Shown piece after piece: positions 19,387 through 27,398 of a stretch of DNA of 64,000 bases. How positions within the stretch are numbered: the first letter of the stretch is position 1; the number at the start of each line of letters is the position of its first letter. The notes under the pieces were generated by a model, which searched no databases, had not been told where the DNA came from, and saw nothing but the letters and a program-made list of their open reading frames with translations. Source of the DNA: Rugamonas sp045984285 (GTDB lineage: Bacteria > Pseudomonadota > Gammaproteobacteria > Burkholderiales > Burkholderiaceae_D); NCBI RefSeq assembly GCF_045984285.3, contig NZ_JBJQIK030000009.1, forward strand, positions 1-64,000. Reading direction: 5' to 3'. Position numbers and translations under genes: made by a program.

Positions 19387-21334
19387 CAGCGCCGCACTGC
19401 TGGAGCAGATCGAGCTGCTGACCGAAGCGGGCCGCCTGCGCCGCCTGAGCGGCGCCTTCGCGCGTTTCGTCGCGGGGCTCGGCCAGGATTCGCCGCCGCT
19501 GATGCTGGCCTGCCTGCTGCTGTCGGAGCTGGAAGGCCGCGGCCACAGCTGTCTGATGCTGGGCGACCTGGCCGGCGATCCTTCCGGCCTGCTGGGCTGG
19601 AGCGAAGGCGAGTGGAACACCTTGCGTGCTGCGGCAGGCGCCTTGCCGCGCCATGCCGCCGGCTGGCGCACCCTGTTGCAGGCGCGCGAGGCGGTGTGGC
19701 CGGTGGGCGGCCTCGATTTCAAGCAGCCGCTGGTGCTGGATGGGGAACGCCTCTACCTGCGCCGCTACTGGCGCGATGAAACCACCGTGGCCCACGCCGT
19801 GCGCCAGCGCGCGCTGAACACTCATGCGGTGGACACGGCCGAAGTCCGGCGCTGGCTGGACCGCCTGTTCGACCATGCCGCGCGCGACGGCGGGCCTGAC
19901 TGGCAGAAGATCGCGTGTGCGGTTGCGCTGCGCGGCGACCTTGGCGTGATCACCGGCGGTCCGGGCACCGGCAAGACCTACACGGTAGCGCGCCTGCTGG
20001 CACTGCTGTTTGCCATGGCGGGACCGGAGGCCGGATCGCTGCGCATTGCGCTCGCGGCGCCGACCGGCAAGGCGGCGGCCCGCCTCAAGCAATCCATCGA
20101 CGGCGCCCTCGACCAGCTGGCGGGCAAGCTTGGCGCCGACCTGCCGCTGCGCGAGCTGGCCGCCCGCATGGGCGCGGCGCGCACGCTCCACAGCCTGCTG
20201 GGCGCCCGTCCCGACACCCGCAGCTTCCAGCACAACGCCGGCAATCTGCTGGAAGTGGATGTGCTGATCGTCGATGAAGCATCGATGGTGCACCTGGAGA
20301 TGATGGCCGCGCTGCTGGCCGCCCTGCCGCCGCATGCGCGCCTGATCCTGCTGGGCGACAAGGACCAGCTGGCATCGGTGGAGGCGGGCGCGGTGCTGGG
20401 CGACCTTTGCCATGACGCGGAAGCGGGCAACTACAGCGCCGCAACGCTGGCCTATGTGGAAGCGGCCGCGGGCCAGCAGCTTCCCGCGCAATTCACCGGC
20501 GCCGGCGGCGCGCTGGCGCAGCAGATCGTCATGCTGCGCCAGAGCCGTCGCTTCGGCGGCCCGATCGGCCAATTGGCACTGGCGGTCAATCACGGCGATG
20601 CCGAGGCGGCGCGCGCGGTGCTGCGCAGCGACAGCGGCGGCGTGCTGCACTGGATCGATCCGGCCCAGCCATCGGCCGTGCTGCAGCTGGCTCTGCAGGG
20701 CCGGGAAGGCGCGGCGGGCGGCTACCGCGACTACCTGCAGAAGATCCGCGCCATGCCGGAAGGCGCAGACCCTGCGCAGCATGAAGAATGGGTGCGCGGC
20801 GTGCTGGCCAGCTTCGAAGCCTTCCGCCTGCTGTGCGCGGTGCGCGAAGGCGAGTGGGGTGTGGCGGGCCTGAACGAGGCCATTGAACAGCGGCTGGAAG
20901 CGGCGCGCCTGATCCGGCGCCGCAGCGAATGGTATGTGGGGCGGCCGGTCATGGTCACGCGCAATGACTACGCCACGGGCGTGTACAACGGCGATATCGG
21001 CCTCACGCTGCCCGACCCGGCGCGGCCCGGCGTGCTGCGCGTCTACTTCAGCGACGGCGAGTCGGTGCGCAGCGTGCTCGCGACCCGGCTGCGCAATGTG
21101 GACACGGCCTACGCCATGACGGTGCACAAATCCCAGGGATCGGAGTTCCGCCACACGGTGCTGGTGCTGCCGCGCGACGGCGGCACGGTGCTGGCACGGG
21201 AACTGATCTACACCGGCATCACGCGCGCGAAGGAATTCTTCACGCTGGTATCGCCCAATGCCGCGGTGCTGCCTGCCGCCATCGCCGAACGCACGCACCG
21301 CGCCAGCGGCTTGCGCGGCCTGATCGGGCAATAA
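19379..21334 (+). CDS. recD: exodeoxyribonuclease V subunit alpha (RecD)
   Basis: A 651-residue SF1B 5'-3' helicase, the fast motor of RecBCD. Walker A is GGPGTGKTYT (about residue 193). The Walker B region is VDEASMVHLEMM, followed by LGDKDQLASVEAG; the C-terminal motifs are TVHKSQGSEF and YTGITRAKE. ATG 19379 lies inside the end of recB, so the three subunits are translationally coupled, which fits equimolar complex assembly. It is the last gene of the operon and is followed directly by a bidirectional terminator. Confidence 0.95.
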   Translation: MADSAALLEQIELLTEAGRLRRLSGAFARFVAGLGQDSPPLMLACLLLSELEGRGHSCLMLGDLAGDPSGLLGWSEGEWNTLRAAAGALPRHAAGWRTLLQAREAVWPVGGLDFKQPLVLDGERLYLRRYWRDETTVAHAVRQRALNTHAVDTAEVRRWLDRLFDHAARDGGPDWQKIACAVALRGDLGVITGGPGTGKTYTVARLLALLFAMAGPEAGSLRIALAAPTGKAAARLKQSIDGALDQLAGKLGADLPLRELAARMGAARTLHSLLGARPDTRSFQHNAGNLLEVDVLIVDEASMVHLEMMAALLAALPPHARLILLGDKDQLASVEAGAVLGDLCHDAEAGNYSAATLAYVEAAAGQQLPAQFTGAGGALAQQIVMLRQSRRFGGPIGQLALAVNHGDAEAARAVLRSDSGGVLHWIDPAQPSAVLQLALQGREGAAGGYRDYLQKIRAMPEGADPAQHEEWVRGVLASFEAFRLLCAVREGEWGVAGLNEAIEQRLEAARLIRRRSEWYVGRPVMVTRNDYATGVYNGDIGLTLPDPARPGVLRVYFSDGESVRSVLATRLRNVDTAYAMTVHKSQGSEFRHTVLVLPRDGGTVLARELIYTGITRAKEFFTLVSPNAAVLPAAIAERTHRASGLRGLIGQ

Positions 21335-21359
21335 AAAAGGACGCCGCAGCGTCCTTTCT
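21333..21359. terminator. bidirectional rho-independent terminator between recD and pbpG
   Basis: The stem aaaggacgc / gcgtccttt (21336-21344 and 21349-21357) encloses a 4-nt loop. On the minus strand it is followed by six T residues, and on the plus strand by a short T/C tract. It lies between two convergent stop codons and would serve both recD and the endopeptidase gene. Confidence 0.88.
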
Positions 21360-21361
21360 CC

Positions 21362-22234
21362 TTACGATGCCGCGCGGCGGCGGCGCGGTTTCGAGGCCTT
21401 GGCCTTCTTGCGGCCATTTGCCTTCATCACCTTCGGCTCGTCGGCGCCGGTAATGAAGCGGCGGATATTCAGCGCATCCATCAGGCGCGCGGAACTGGCC
21501 TTCGCGTTCAGCAGCACCACGGAAACGTTCTTGCCCGCGGCCGTCATGCGCATGATCAGGCAGCGGCCGGCTTCTTCCGTATAGCCGGTTTTCGACAGGC
21601 CGATGTCCCAGCCCTTGGCGCCCACCAGGCGGTTGGTGTTGTGGTATTCGACGGCGCGGCCCTTGATCTTCATGGTCTCGCGGGTGTCGGTGGTGAGGCG
21701 CGTGATTTCAGGATAGGCGGCAGCGGCAGTGGCCATCTTCACCAGGTCGGTGGCCGTGGAGGTGTTCTGCGGCGACAGGCCGGTGGGCTCGGCAATGCGG
21801 GTCTGGCTCATGCCGAGGGCGCGGATCTTCGCGTTGACGGCAGCCTTGAAGGCAGTCGGGCCACCCGGATAGGTGCGGGCCAGCGAAGCGGCGGCGCGGT
21901 TGTCGGAGGACATCAGGGCCAGCTGGAGGATCTCGCCGCGGCTCAGCGTGGCGCCCACCGGCACGCGCGAGGTGCTGTGCTTGAGCAGGTCCACGTCTTC
22001 CTTGTCGATGCTGATCTCTTCATCCATGTCCAGCTTGGAATCCAGCACCACCATGGCGGTCATCAGCTTGGTCAGGGACGCGATCGGCACCACGACATTC
22101 GCGTTCTTTTCCAGCAATACCTTGCCGGTCCCATCCTCAACCACCAGCACGGATTGGGAACCAAGGCGCACGTCCGCCAGGGCGGCAGCGGACAGCGAGA
22201 GCATCAACGCAGCAGCAGCGAAATGTTTAAGCAT
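21362..22234 (-). CDS. pbpG: D-alanyl-D-alanine endopeptidase (PBP7 type)
   Basis: A 290-residue periplasmic low-molecular-weight penicillin-binding protein that cleaves D-Ala-meso-DAP crosslinks in peptidoglycan. The N-terminal signal peptide ends near ALADV. The three serine-peptidase motifs are intact: S53-L-T-K56, S110-D-N112 and K215-T-G217. The C-terminal tail is strongly basic (KKAKASKPRRRR), which could bind the murein or membrane surface. Length and motif spacing fit PBP7/PbpG rather than carboxypeptidases with an added C-terminal domain. Convergent with recD; its own promoter must lie in 22235-22344, where I see no clear consensus. Confidence 0.9.
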   Translation of the reverse strand: MLKHFAAAALMLSLSAAALADVRLGSQSVLVVEDGTGKVLLEKNANVVVPIASLTKLMTAMVVLDSKLDMDEEISIDKEDVDLLKHSTSRVPVGATLSRGEILQLALMSSDNRAAASLARTYPGGPTAFKAAVNAKIRALGMSQTRIAEPTGLSPQNTSTATDLVKMATAAAAYPEITRLTTDTRETMKIKGRAVEYHNTNRLVGAKGWDIGLSKTGYTEEAGRCLIMRMTAAGKNVSVVLLNAKASSARLMDALNIRRFITGADEPKVMKANGRKKAKASKPRRRRAAS

Positions 22235-22343
22235 GGGAATCTAGCCGTGTGGAAATATTTTGCAAGCTTAGAGAATAACATTAAAGTGATTTCTCATCCA
22301 AGGCATGTCAGCCGTTCGCGACAGAAATTTCACAGTAAACGAA

Positions 22344-22369
22344 AAAAAGGCCGCTGATGGCGGCCTTTT
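22344..22369 (-). terminator. rho-independent terminator of the sulfate-binding protein gene
   Basis: Stem aaaaggccgc / gcggcctttt (22345-22354 and 22360-22369) with a 5-nt loop. On the minus strand the stem is followed by a run of seven T residues. It lies 15 nt past the stop codon of the gene at 22384-23421. Confidence 0.9.
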
Positions 22370-22383
22370 CGATGCGATTTTGC

Positions 22384-23421
22384 TTATTTGGAGGCGAAAA
22401 TCTTGTCGAACTCGCCGCCGTCGTCGAAGTGGCGCTTCTGGGCTGCGCGCCAGCCGCCGAACACCTCGTCCACGGTGAACAGGTTGATCGGCTTGAAGGT
22501 TGCCGCATATTTCTTCGCCACCGCGGCCGAGCGCGGGCGCAGGTAATGCTTGGCGATGATTTCCTGGCCCTGTTCGGAGTACAGGAAGTTCAGGTAGGCG
22601 GTGGCTTCCTTGCGGATGCCTTTCTTGTCGACCACCTTGTCGACCACGGCCACCGGCGACTCGGCCAGGATGGAAATGGACGGGTAGACGATGTCGAAGT
22701 TATCGCCGAACTCGGCGCGCACCAGCTGCACCTCGTTCTCGAACGTCACCAGCACGTCGCCGATCTGGCGCTGGGTGAAGGTGGTGGTGGCTGCACGGCC
22801 GCCGCCGTCCAGCACCGGCACATTCTTGAAGATCTTCGTCACCAGCTCGCGCGCCTGGGCGTCGTTGCCGCCTTTCTTCAGCACCGAACCCCAGGCCGCC
22901 AGATAGGTATAGCGGCCGTTGCCGGCGGTTTTCGGGTTCGGAATGACGACCTGCACGCCCGGCTTGGCCAGGTCGGCCCAGTCCTTGATGCCTTTCGGAT
23001 TGCCCTTGCGCACCAGGTAGACCATGGTCGAATAGCTTGGCGCTGCATTGTTCGGGAACTTCTTGGCCCAGTCCTGCACCACCAGGCCGCGGTCGGCCAG
23101 CATGTCGATGTCATTGGCCTGGTTCATGGTGACGACCGAGGCTTCCAGGCCGTCGGCCACGGAGCGGGCCTGTTTGGAGGAGCCGCCATGCGACTGCTTC
23201 ACGTTCACTTCGGTGCCGGTCTGCTTCTTGTAGGCCGCTTCGAAAGCCGGATTGATTTCCTTGTAGAGTTCGCGCGCGACGTCATAGGAGACGTTCAGCA
23301 GCGTTACATCCCTGGCCGATGCCGCCACGGGCAGGGCCAGCGAAGCGGCGGCGAGGGTGGCGGCGAGCAGGCGGGAGGCGGAGCGGCGGGCAGCGCTAAA
23401 TTCGGTTTTCTTATTTGGCAT
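22384..23421 (-). CDS. sbp: sulfate ABC transporter periplasmic substrate-binding protein
   Basis: A 345-residue periplasmic protein of the Sbp/CysP family that delivers sulfate or thiosulfate to a CysTWA importer. A signal peptide (cleavage after ASA, before RDVTLLNVSYDV) precedes the mature fold. Family signatures include NVSYDVARELY, QSHGGSSKQARSV, NQANDIDMLA, NPKTAGNGRY and YPSISILAESPVAVVD. ATG 23421 has AGGAA upstream and keeps the signal peptide at normal length, whereas an in-frame start at 23481 adds an unlikely 20-residue leader. No cysT, cysW or cysA lies beside it, so it is an orphan binding protein with its own terminator. Family membership is clear; choice between sulfate and thiosulfate is not. 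Confidence 0.92.
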   Translation of the reverse strand: MPNKKTEFSAARRSASRLLAATLAAASLALPVAASARDVTLLNVSYDVARELYKEINPAFEAAYKKQTGTEVNVKQSHGGSSKQARSVADGLEASVVTMNQANDIDMLADRGLVVQDWAKKFPNNAAPSYSTMVYLVRKGNPKGIKDWADLAKPGVQVVIPNPKTAGNGRYTYLAAWGSVLKKGGNDAQARELVTKIFKNVPVLDGGGRAATTTFTQRQIGDVLVTFENEVQLVRAEFGDNFDIVYPSISILAESPVAVVDKVVDKKGIRKEATAYLNFLYSEQGQEIIAKHYLRPRSAAVAKKYAATFKPINLFTVDEVFGGWRAAQKRHFDDGGEFDKIFASK

Positions 23422-23576
23422 GACGGTTCCTGAAGTAAAAACAGATATCGAATGATGGGTTCTTTTGATGCGGATCGCCAAGAATCTTTCGTAATATGCT
23501 TAGACATTCCCTGAGCCACGTTTGTGCGCGCTTTGTTGTATAGTCCGGCCTTGGAATGCAGATTTTGTGAGTACAC

Positions 23577-24107
23577 ATGGGTTTTGAAATTCGCAGAGCG
23601 GAAGCAGGGGACGCCGAGGCAGCATGCCAGGTGCTGCGCCGGTCCATCTCGGAATGCTGTGTACCGGACCACCGCAACGACCCCGCGATTCTGGGGCCAT
23701 GGCTGGGCAACAAGACGCCGCAGATGGTGGCCAGCTGGTTCGAATCCCCCACCAACCACGCCTTCGTTGCCACCAGCGAAGGGCGGGTGGTTGGCGTGTC
23801 GCTGCTGACCAGCGCCGGCAAGCTGGCCCTATGCTACCTGCTGCCGGAAGCGCGCGGCCACGGCGCGGGCAAGGCCATGCTGCAGCAGGTGGAAGCGCTG
23901 GCGCTGGAGCTCGGCATCAAGAGCCTCTTCCTGCACAGCACGGCGACCGCCGAAACCTTCTTCGCCGGCCTCGGCTACGCCGCCGACGGCAATGTCCGCT
24001 CTCCCTACGGCGTGGAAACCATCCTCTTCTGGAAATCCCTCACCGCCGACGGCTCCCCGCCCGACGCCACCAAGCGCAAGCGCTTCTGCAGCTGCAGCAG
24101 CAACTAA
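23577..24107 (+). CDS. GNAT family N-acetyltransferase
   Basis: A 176-residue acetyl-CoA-dependent acyltransferase. The fold is recognisable from the N-terminal MGFEIRRAEAGDAEA, the strand AFVATSEGRVVGVSLL, and the acetyl-CoA loop in LLPEARGHGAGKAML (R/Q-x-x-G-x-G/A). FFAGLGYAADG near the C-terminus is the usual final GNAT motif. A basic, cysteine-containing tail (KRKRFCSCSS) follows the domain. A TATAGT at 23539-23544 is a possible -10 element, without a good -35. Substrate is unknown. It is divergent from sbp and followed immediately by a palindrome that can act as terminator. Confidence 0.85.
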   Translation: MGFEIRRAEAGDAEAACQVLRRSISECCVPDHRNDPAILGPWLGNKTPQMVASWFESPTNHAFVATSEGRVVGVSLLTSAGKLALCYLLPEARGHGAGKAMLQQVEALALELGIKSLFLHSTATAETFFAGLGYAADGNVRSPYGVETILFWKSLTADGSPPDATKRKRFCSCSSN

Positions 24108-24116
24108 TTGCTTTTT

Positions 24117-24163
24117 AATTGGGGACAGACCCTAATTTCGATAATTAGGGTCTGTCCCCAATT
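24117..24163. repeat. perfect 21-bp-arm palindrome (REP-like), possible terminator
   Basis: The arm aattggggacagaccctaa(tt) at 24117-24137 pairs perfectly with 24143-24163 across a 5-nt loop, and a T run follows on the plus strand. It begins 9 nt after the acetyltransferase stop codon. Similar ggggacagaccc palindromes are, to my knowledge, dispersed in other proteobacterial genomes; that is recall and not shown here. Confidence 0.8.
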
Positions 24164-24221
24164 TTTCCTGTGACCATTCGCCCAGAAGTGGCAGATCCTG
24201 TCGGAAGTGACTGCGACGGAA

Positions 24222-24263
24222 GCAGATAAGCATGGCCCTGCGCATCCTTGCGCATTTATCTGC
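24222..24263. repeat. hairpin between the two palindromes
   Basis: Outer arms gcagataa (24222-24229) and ttatctgc (24256-24263) enclose an inner stem gcgca / tgcgc (24240-24244 and 24249-24253). It sits midway between the two ggggac-type palindromes and forms the centre of a three-hairpin array. Confidence 0.55.
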
Positions 24264-24279
24264 CTCGCAAAACGCTGGA

Positions 24280-24326
24280 AATTGGGGACGGACCCTAATT
24301 TCCATAATCAGGGTCTGTCCCCAATT
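24280..24326. repeat. second, imperfect copy of the 21-bp-arm palindrome
   Basis: Arms 24280-24300 and 24306-24326 repeat the palindrome of 24117-24163 with two mismatched pairs. It lies 163 nt from the first copy and ends 12 nt before the stop codon of the minus-strand amidotransferase, so it may also terminate that transcript. The rest of 24108-24337 holds no gene. Confidence 0.78.
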
Positions 24327-24337
24327 AAGTTATTGGC

Positions 24338-25024
24338 TTAGTGGGCGAGGGTGCCGGTGGCGAAGGCTTTGAGTTCGCCGGCGGCGAAGGGGATCCAGCC
24401 GCTTTCGCTGTCGACCGGCTCCGTCGCGATCAGGGCCTGGCGGCCGTCGAGGCGGTAGTGCAGCTTGGTCGAGCAGTGGGCGTACAGGGTTTCGCCGTTC
24501 GAGAGGATGAAGTTGAAGGTGCCGTGGCTGGCAATGCCGGCTGACAGCTCGGCCAGTGCGGCGCGCAGCTCGACAGCCGGCGGCGCTTCCGCAAAGCGTT
24601 CTGCCAGGCGCGACAGCAGGTGGCAGAAGGCGGCCTCGCTGTCGGTGTCGCCCTGCGGCATGAACTGGCCCGCTGCCGGGGCGAAACCCTTCAGGTCGCC
24701 GTTGTGCGCGAAGGACCAGGTCTGGCCCCACAGCTTGCGCGCGAACGGGTGGCTGTTTTCCAGCGCGATCCGGCCCTGCGTGGCCTTGCGGATGTGGGCC
24801 AGGATGTTGCGCGCCCGCAGCGAGGCGCCGCGGATGCGCGCCGCCAGCGGGGATTCCACACAGGCGCGGTGGTCGGTGAACAGGCGGCAGCGCTTGCCGC
24901 TGTGGAAGGCGATGCCCCAGCCGTCCTTGTGCTCGTCAGTACGGCCGCCACGCTCCGCAAACACGTCGAAGAACTGGCCGAGGTCGGCTGGCTTGCTGCT
25001 GTTGACTGCGAGGAGCTGGCACAT
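24338..25024 (-). CDS. class II glutamine amidotransferase (YafJ-like)
   Basis: A 228-residue protein of the GATase_4 group. The nucleophile Cys2 directly follows the initiator (MCQLLAVNS), as required after Met removal. Other family features are GRTDEHKDGWGIAF, ILAHIRKATQG, ENSHPFAR, SFAHNGDLKGF and GDTDSEAAF. It is a stand-alone glutaminase-like domain of unknown physiological substrate, like E. coli YafJ. The start at 25024 is fixed by the catalytic cysteine, with AGGTGG upstream. It is transcribed divergently from the EAL-like gene over about 190 nt. Confidence 0.9.
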   Translation of the reverse strand: MCQLLAVNSSKPADLGQFFDVFAERGGRTDEHKDGWGIAFHSGKRCRLFTDHRACVESPLAARIRGASLRARNILAHIRKATQGRIALENSHPFARKLWGQTWSFAHNGDLKGFAPAAGQFMPQGDTDSEAAFCHLLSRLAERFAEAPPAVELRAALAELSAGIASHGTFNFILSNGETLYAHCSTKLHYRLDGRQALIATEPVDSESGWIPFAAGELKAFATGTLAH

Positions 25025-25217
25025 GCTGTTTCACCACCTGATTGAACACGCCTCTACGATACCGGTGGCCGCTTATAACCAGAACTAATCTTTTCTAATA
25101 TGTTTATGTGAGCCGTGGCATATAACACCGCCGCATAAGCATCGGTGAAACCATTCGTTCCGTAAGCTTGGGGCGGGCCTTAGTCTGGCGCTTTCGATGC
25201 AATCCGCAGAGGCAGCA

Positions 25218-26039
25218 ATGACTTACCCCGTTCTCCAGCAGTACTTGGCGCGGCTCGGCGCCGGCGAGAATTCCCACAGCAGCATCTGGCTCGACCAGCA
25301 GGGCAGGGCGCGCGGGCGGTTCTTCAACTGCACCATGGGCAGCGTGTTCCAGCCGGTGCGCGAGCTGGACAGCGGGCGCGTCATCGCCGCCGAGGGCCTG
25401 GCGCGCAGCGCGAGCGGCGAGGATGATGGCCTGTCGCTGTGGCGCATGCTGGACCATGCGGCCAGCGACGATGAATCCATCGAACTGGACCGCCTGTGCC
25501 GCATGCTGCATGCCATTAATTTCTTCCGCCAGCCGGAAAGCGATGGCGTGGACCTGCACCTGAACGTGCACGCCCGCCTGCTGGGCGCCGTGAGCAGCAA
25601 CCATGGCCATGCTTTCCGCCGCATCCTGGATGCGCTGGGCCTGCCGCTTGAACATATCGTGCTGCAGCTGCCGGAGGCGACGCCGCAGCAGGGCTGGCTG
25701 CTCAACTATGTGGCCGACAATTACCGCCGCAACGGTTTCCGCTTCGGCGCGGCCGCCGCCAGCGCGCAGGAAGCCCTGCAGCTGCTGGACCGCGTGCGGC
25801 CGGACGTGATCCGGGTCGACGCGCGCCAGCTGGGCGATGCCCGGGCGCTGCCGCAGCTGCTGCAGTGCGCCGCCGAATCCAGCGCGCGCATCGTGTTTCG
25901 CCGCGTCGAGGACAGCGCAACCCTCGCGGCCCTCAGCAGTCAGGCCGAGCAGGCCGGCATCTGGCCGCTGGTGCAGGGCCAGGTGCTGGACCAGCCCGCC
26001 GCCGCGCTGCCGCGGGCCGAGGAGGCTGCCGCAGCTTAG
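25218..26039 (+). CDS. degenerate EAL-domain protein
   Basis: A 273-residue protein with an EAL-like fold and no other domain. The fold can be followed through VFQPVRELDSG, AAEGLAR (in place of EALxR), LHLNVHARLLG, LQLPEA (in place of ELTE) and VIRVDARQL. The DDFGTG segment reads FGAAAAS and the EGVE segment reads FRRVEDS. Several metal and catalytic residues are therefore missing, and hydrolysis of c-di-GMP is unlikely; a binding or protein-interaction role is inferred. I chose ATG 25218, which has AGAGG 6 nt upstream; an in-frame ATG at 25197 has no such site. A TATAAC at 25121-25126 could be a -10 element. Confidence 0.78.
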   Translation: MTYPVLQQYLARLGAGENSHSSIWLDQQGRARGRFFNCTMGSVFQPVRELDSGRVIAAEGLARSASGEDDGLSLWRMLDHAASDDESIELDRLCRMLHAINFFRQPESDGVDLHLNVHARLLGAVSSNHGHAFRRILDALGLPLEHIVLQLPEATPQQGWLLNYVADNYRRNGFRFGAAAASAQEALQLLDRVRPDVIRVDARQLGDARALPQLLQCAAESSARIVFRRVEDSATLAALSSQAEQAGIWPLVQGQVLDQPAAALPRAEEAAAA

Positions 26040-26144
26040 GCCAGGCTTAAATCTGTAGTAATTTGCGCCACAAACTTAAAGCGCTTTCTCAACTCCCTCC
26101 GCTATACGCTATAGTTCACCCTATCGCTATCATGGGATGGTTCT

Positions 26145-26759
26145 ATGGCAACACGCAGAGCATTCATTCAGCAGTCCCTGGCCCTGGTCGGCGCGCCGAT
26201 GCTGGGCTTCACTTCGGCCAAGGCGCAGGATATTGCGCCGCCGCCGGACCTGTTCGACGCCCAGATGCTGGACCTGGAATTCTGGGTCAAGCCGCGCACC
26301 ATCGCCGTCACCCGCCCGCAGAGCGGGGAGAAGACCAAGGTGCTGTACTGGCGGGATGGCGAGCTGATCGATTCAGCCTACCAGGAGCTGTGCCACCTGC
26401 TGCGCGACGTGAACGGCAAGGAAACCGCGCCCATCGATCCCAAGCTGCTGGAAACCCTGTGGGGCACCCAGGCCTTCGTGGCGCGCTACGGCATCGACAG
26501 CCCGGTCGAGATCCTGTCCGGCTACCGCACGCCGGCCTCCAATAAGCGCCTGATCGAGCAGGGCGTGCCGGCCGCGCGCCAGTCCCTGCACATGGAAGGC
26601 AAGGCGGCCGATATCCGCATCGCCAACCTGAACGCCGAAGTGCTGGGCGAACTGGTGAAGAGCTTCCGCCAGGGCGGCGTCGGCTTCTATTACCGCGAAG
26701 GCCCGCGCGGCGGCTGGATCCACGCCGATACGGGCCTCAAGCGGAGCTGGAAAGGCTAG
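26145..26759 (+). CDS. Tat-exported YcbK/DUF882 family murein-hydrolase-like protein
   Basis: A 204-residue periplasmic protein. The N-terminus carries a twin-arginine motif (TRRAFIQ, residues 3-9) and a hydrophobic stretch ending near AKAQ. The body matches DUF882/peptidase M15-like proteins such as E. coli YcbK: EILSGYRTPASN, H149MEGKAAD156, and WIH193AD give the zinc-ligand pattern of D-Ala-D-Ala peptidases. Function in cell-wall remodelling is inferred from the family. The stop codon overlaps the stop of the convergent DUF3460 gene. No strong Shine-Dalgarno precedes the start. Confidence 0.87.
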   Translation: MATRRAFIQQSLALVGAPMLGFTSAKAQDIAPPPDLFDAQMLDLEFWVKPRTIAVTRPQSGEKTKVLYWRDGELIDSAYQELCHLLRDVNGKETAPIDPKLLETLWGTQAFVARYGIDSPVEILSGYRTPASNKRLIEQGVPAARQSLHMEGKAADIRIANLNAEVLGELVKSFRQGGVGFYYREGPRGGWIHADTGLKRSWKG

Positions 26760-26941
26760 CTGTAGTAATAGGGATTCGGCGGCACGCTGTCCTTGCGCTG
26801 CCGGTCCACCGCGTCCAGGTCAAGCCGGTGGTCCCACCAGATATTCCAGCCGCGGCGCTGGTTTTCCTCGGTGCCGGGGTGCTCTGCCTTGAACTTGTTG
26901 AGGAATTCTTCAAATTCCGAGACGTAACGCGTCAGTTTCAT
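26756..26941 (-). CDS. DUF3460 family small protein
   Basis: A 61-residue soluble protein, MKLTRYVSEFEEFLNKF at the start and PPNPYYYS at the end. The pattern FLxxFKxxHP, then ExQRRGWxIWWD and LD near the middle matches DUF3460, a small family known mainly from Burkholderiales; function unknown. It is read convergently with the YcbK-like gene (overlapping stop codons) and divergently from the next gene, only 32 nt away, so both promoters must be compact or overlapping. Confidence 0.78.
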   Translation of the reverse strand: MKLTRYVSEFEEFLNKFKAEHPGTEENQRRGWNIWWDHRLDLDAVDRQRKDSVPPNPYYYS

Positions 26942-26973
26942 CTTCCCTCCTTCTTCGGTTACACTGCTGCGCT

Positions 26974-27381
26974 ATGCAGCCTGATGATAACGATGATGCG
27001 GCCCCGCCGCGTTTCCGCCCCGTGCCGTGGATGGCGCTGGAAACGCCGGCCGACGCCGAACTGTGGATCGCCGAACATAACCTCGCCCTGCAGGAGCATG
27101 TCGGCAAGAACGAAACCGGCTATGGCGTGCGCTTCACGCTGGCCGAAGGCGGCGACATCTATATGCAGACCGCCGATGGCGCCATTTTCCTCGATGTTAC
27201 GCCGGACGCCGATTGGGTGTCGCCCCTGATCGTGGCCGTGTCCAAGGATGAGCCGCCGAAAGGCTCGCTGTGGGTGCTGCCCGACGATAAACTGGTGCAG
27301 CTGGTGCTGGGCCTGTCTCCGCTGATTGCCAGCACCACCCTCGTAGTCGGCCACAACTTCGGCCGCCGCCGCTTTTTCTGA
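26974..27381 (+). CDS. hypothetical protein, 135 residues
   Basis: I do not recognise this family. The protein is soluble, acidic at the N-terminus, and has the phrases LWIAEHNLALQEHVGKNE, RFTLAEGGDIYMQTADG and GSLWVLPDDKLVQL, with a basic end (FGRRRFF). It has no signal peptide or membrane segment. Codon use and composition match its neighbours. It lies 17 nt before an amino-acid-binding protein gene on the same strand and might be co-transcribed with it, but nothing ties its function to transport. No convincing Shine-Dalgarno precedes ATG 26974. Confidence 0.65.
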   Translation: MQPDDNDDAAPPRFRPVPWMALETPADAELWIAEHNLALQEHVGKNETGYGVRFTLAEGGDIYMQTADGAIFLDVTPDADWVSPLIVAVSKDEPPKGSLWVLPDDKLVQLVLGLSPLIASTTLVVGHNFGRRRFF

Positions 27382-27398
27382 CCGGAAGGAATTCCCGC

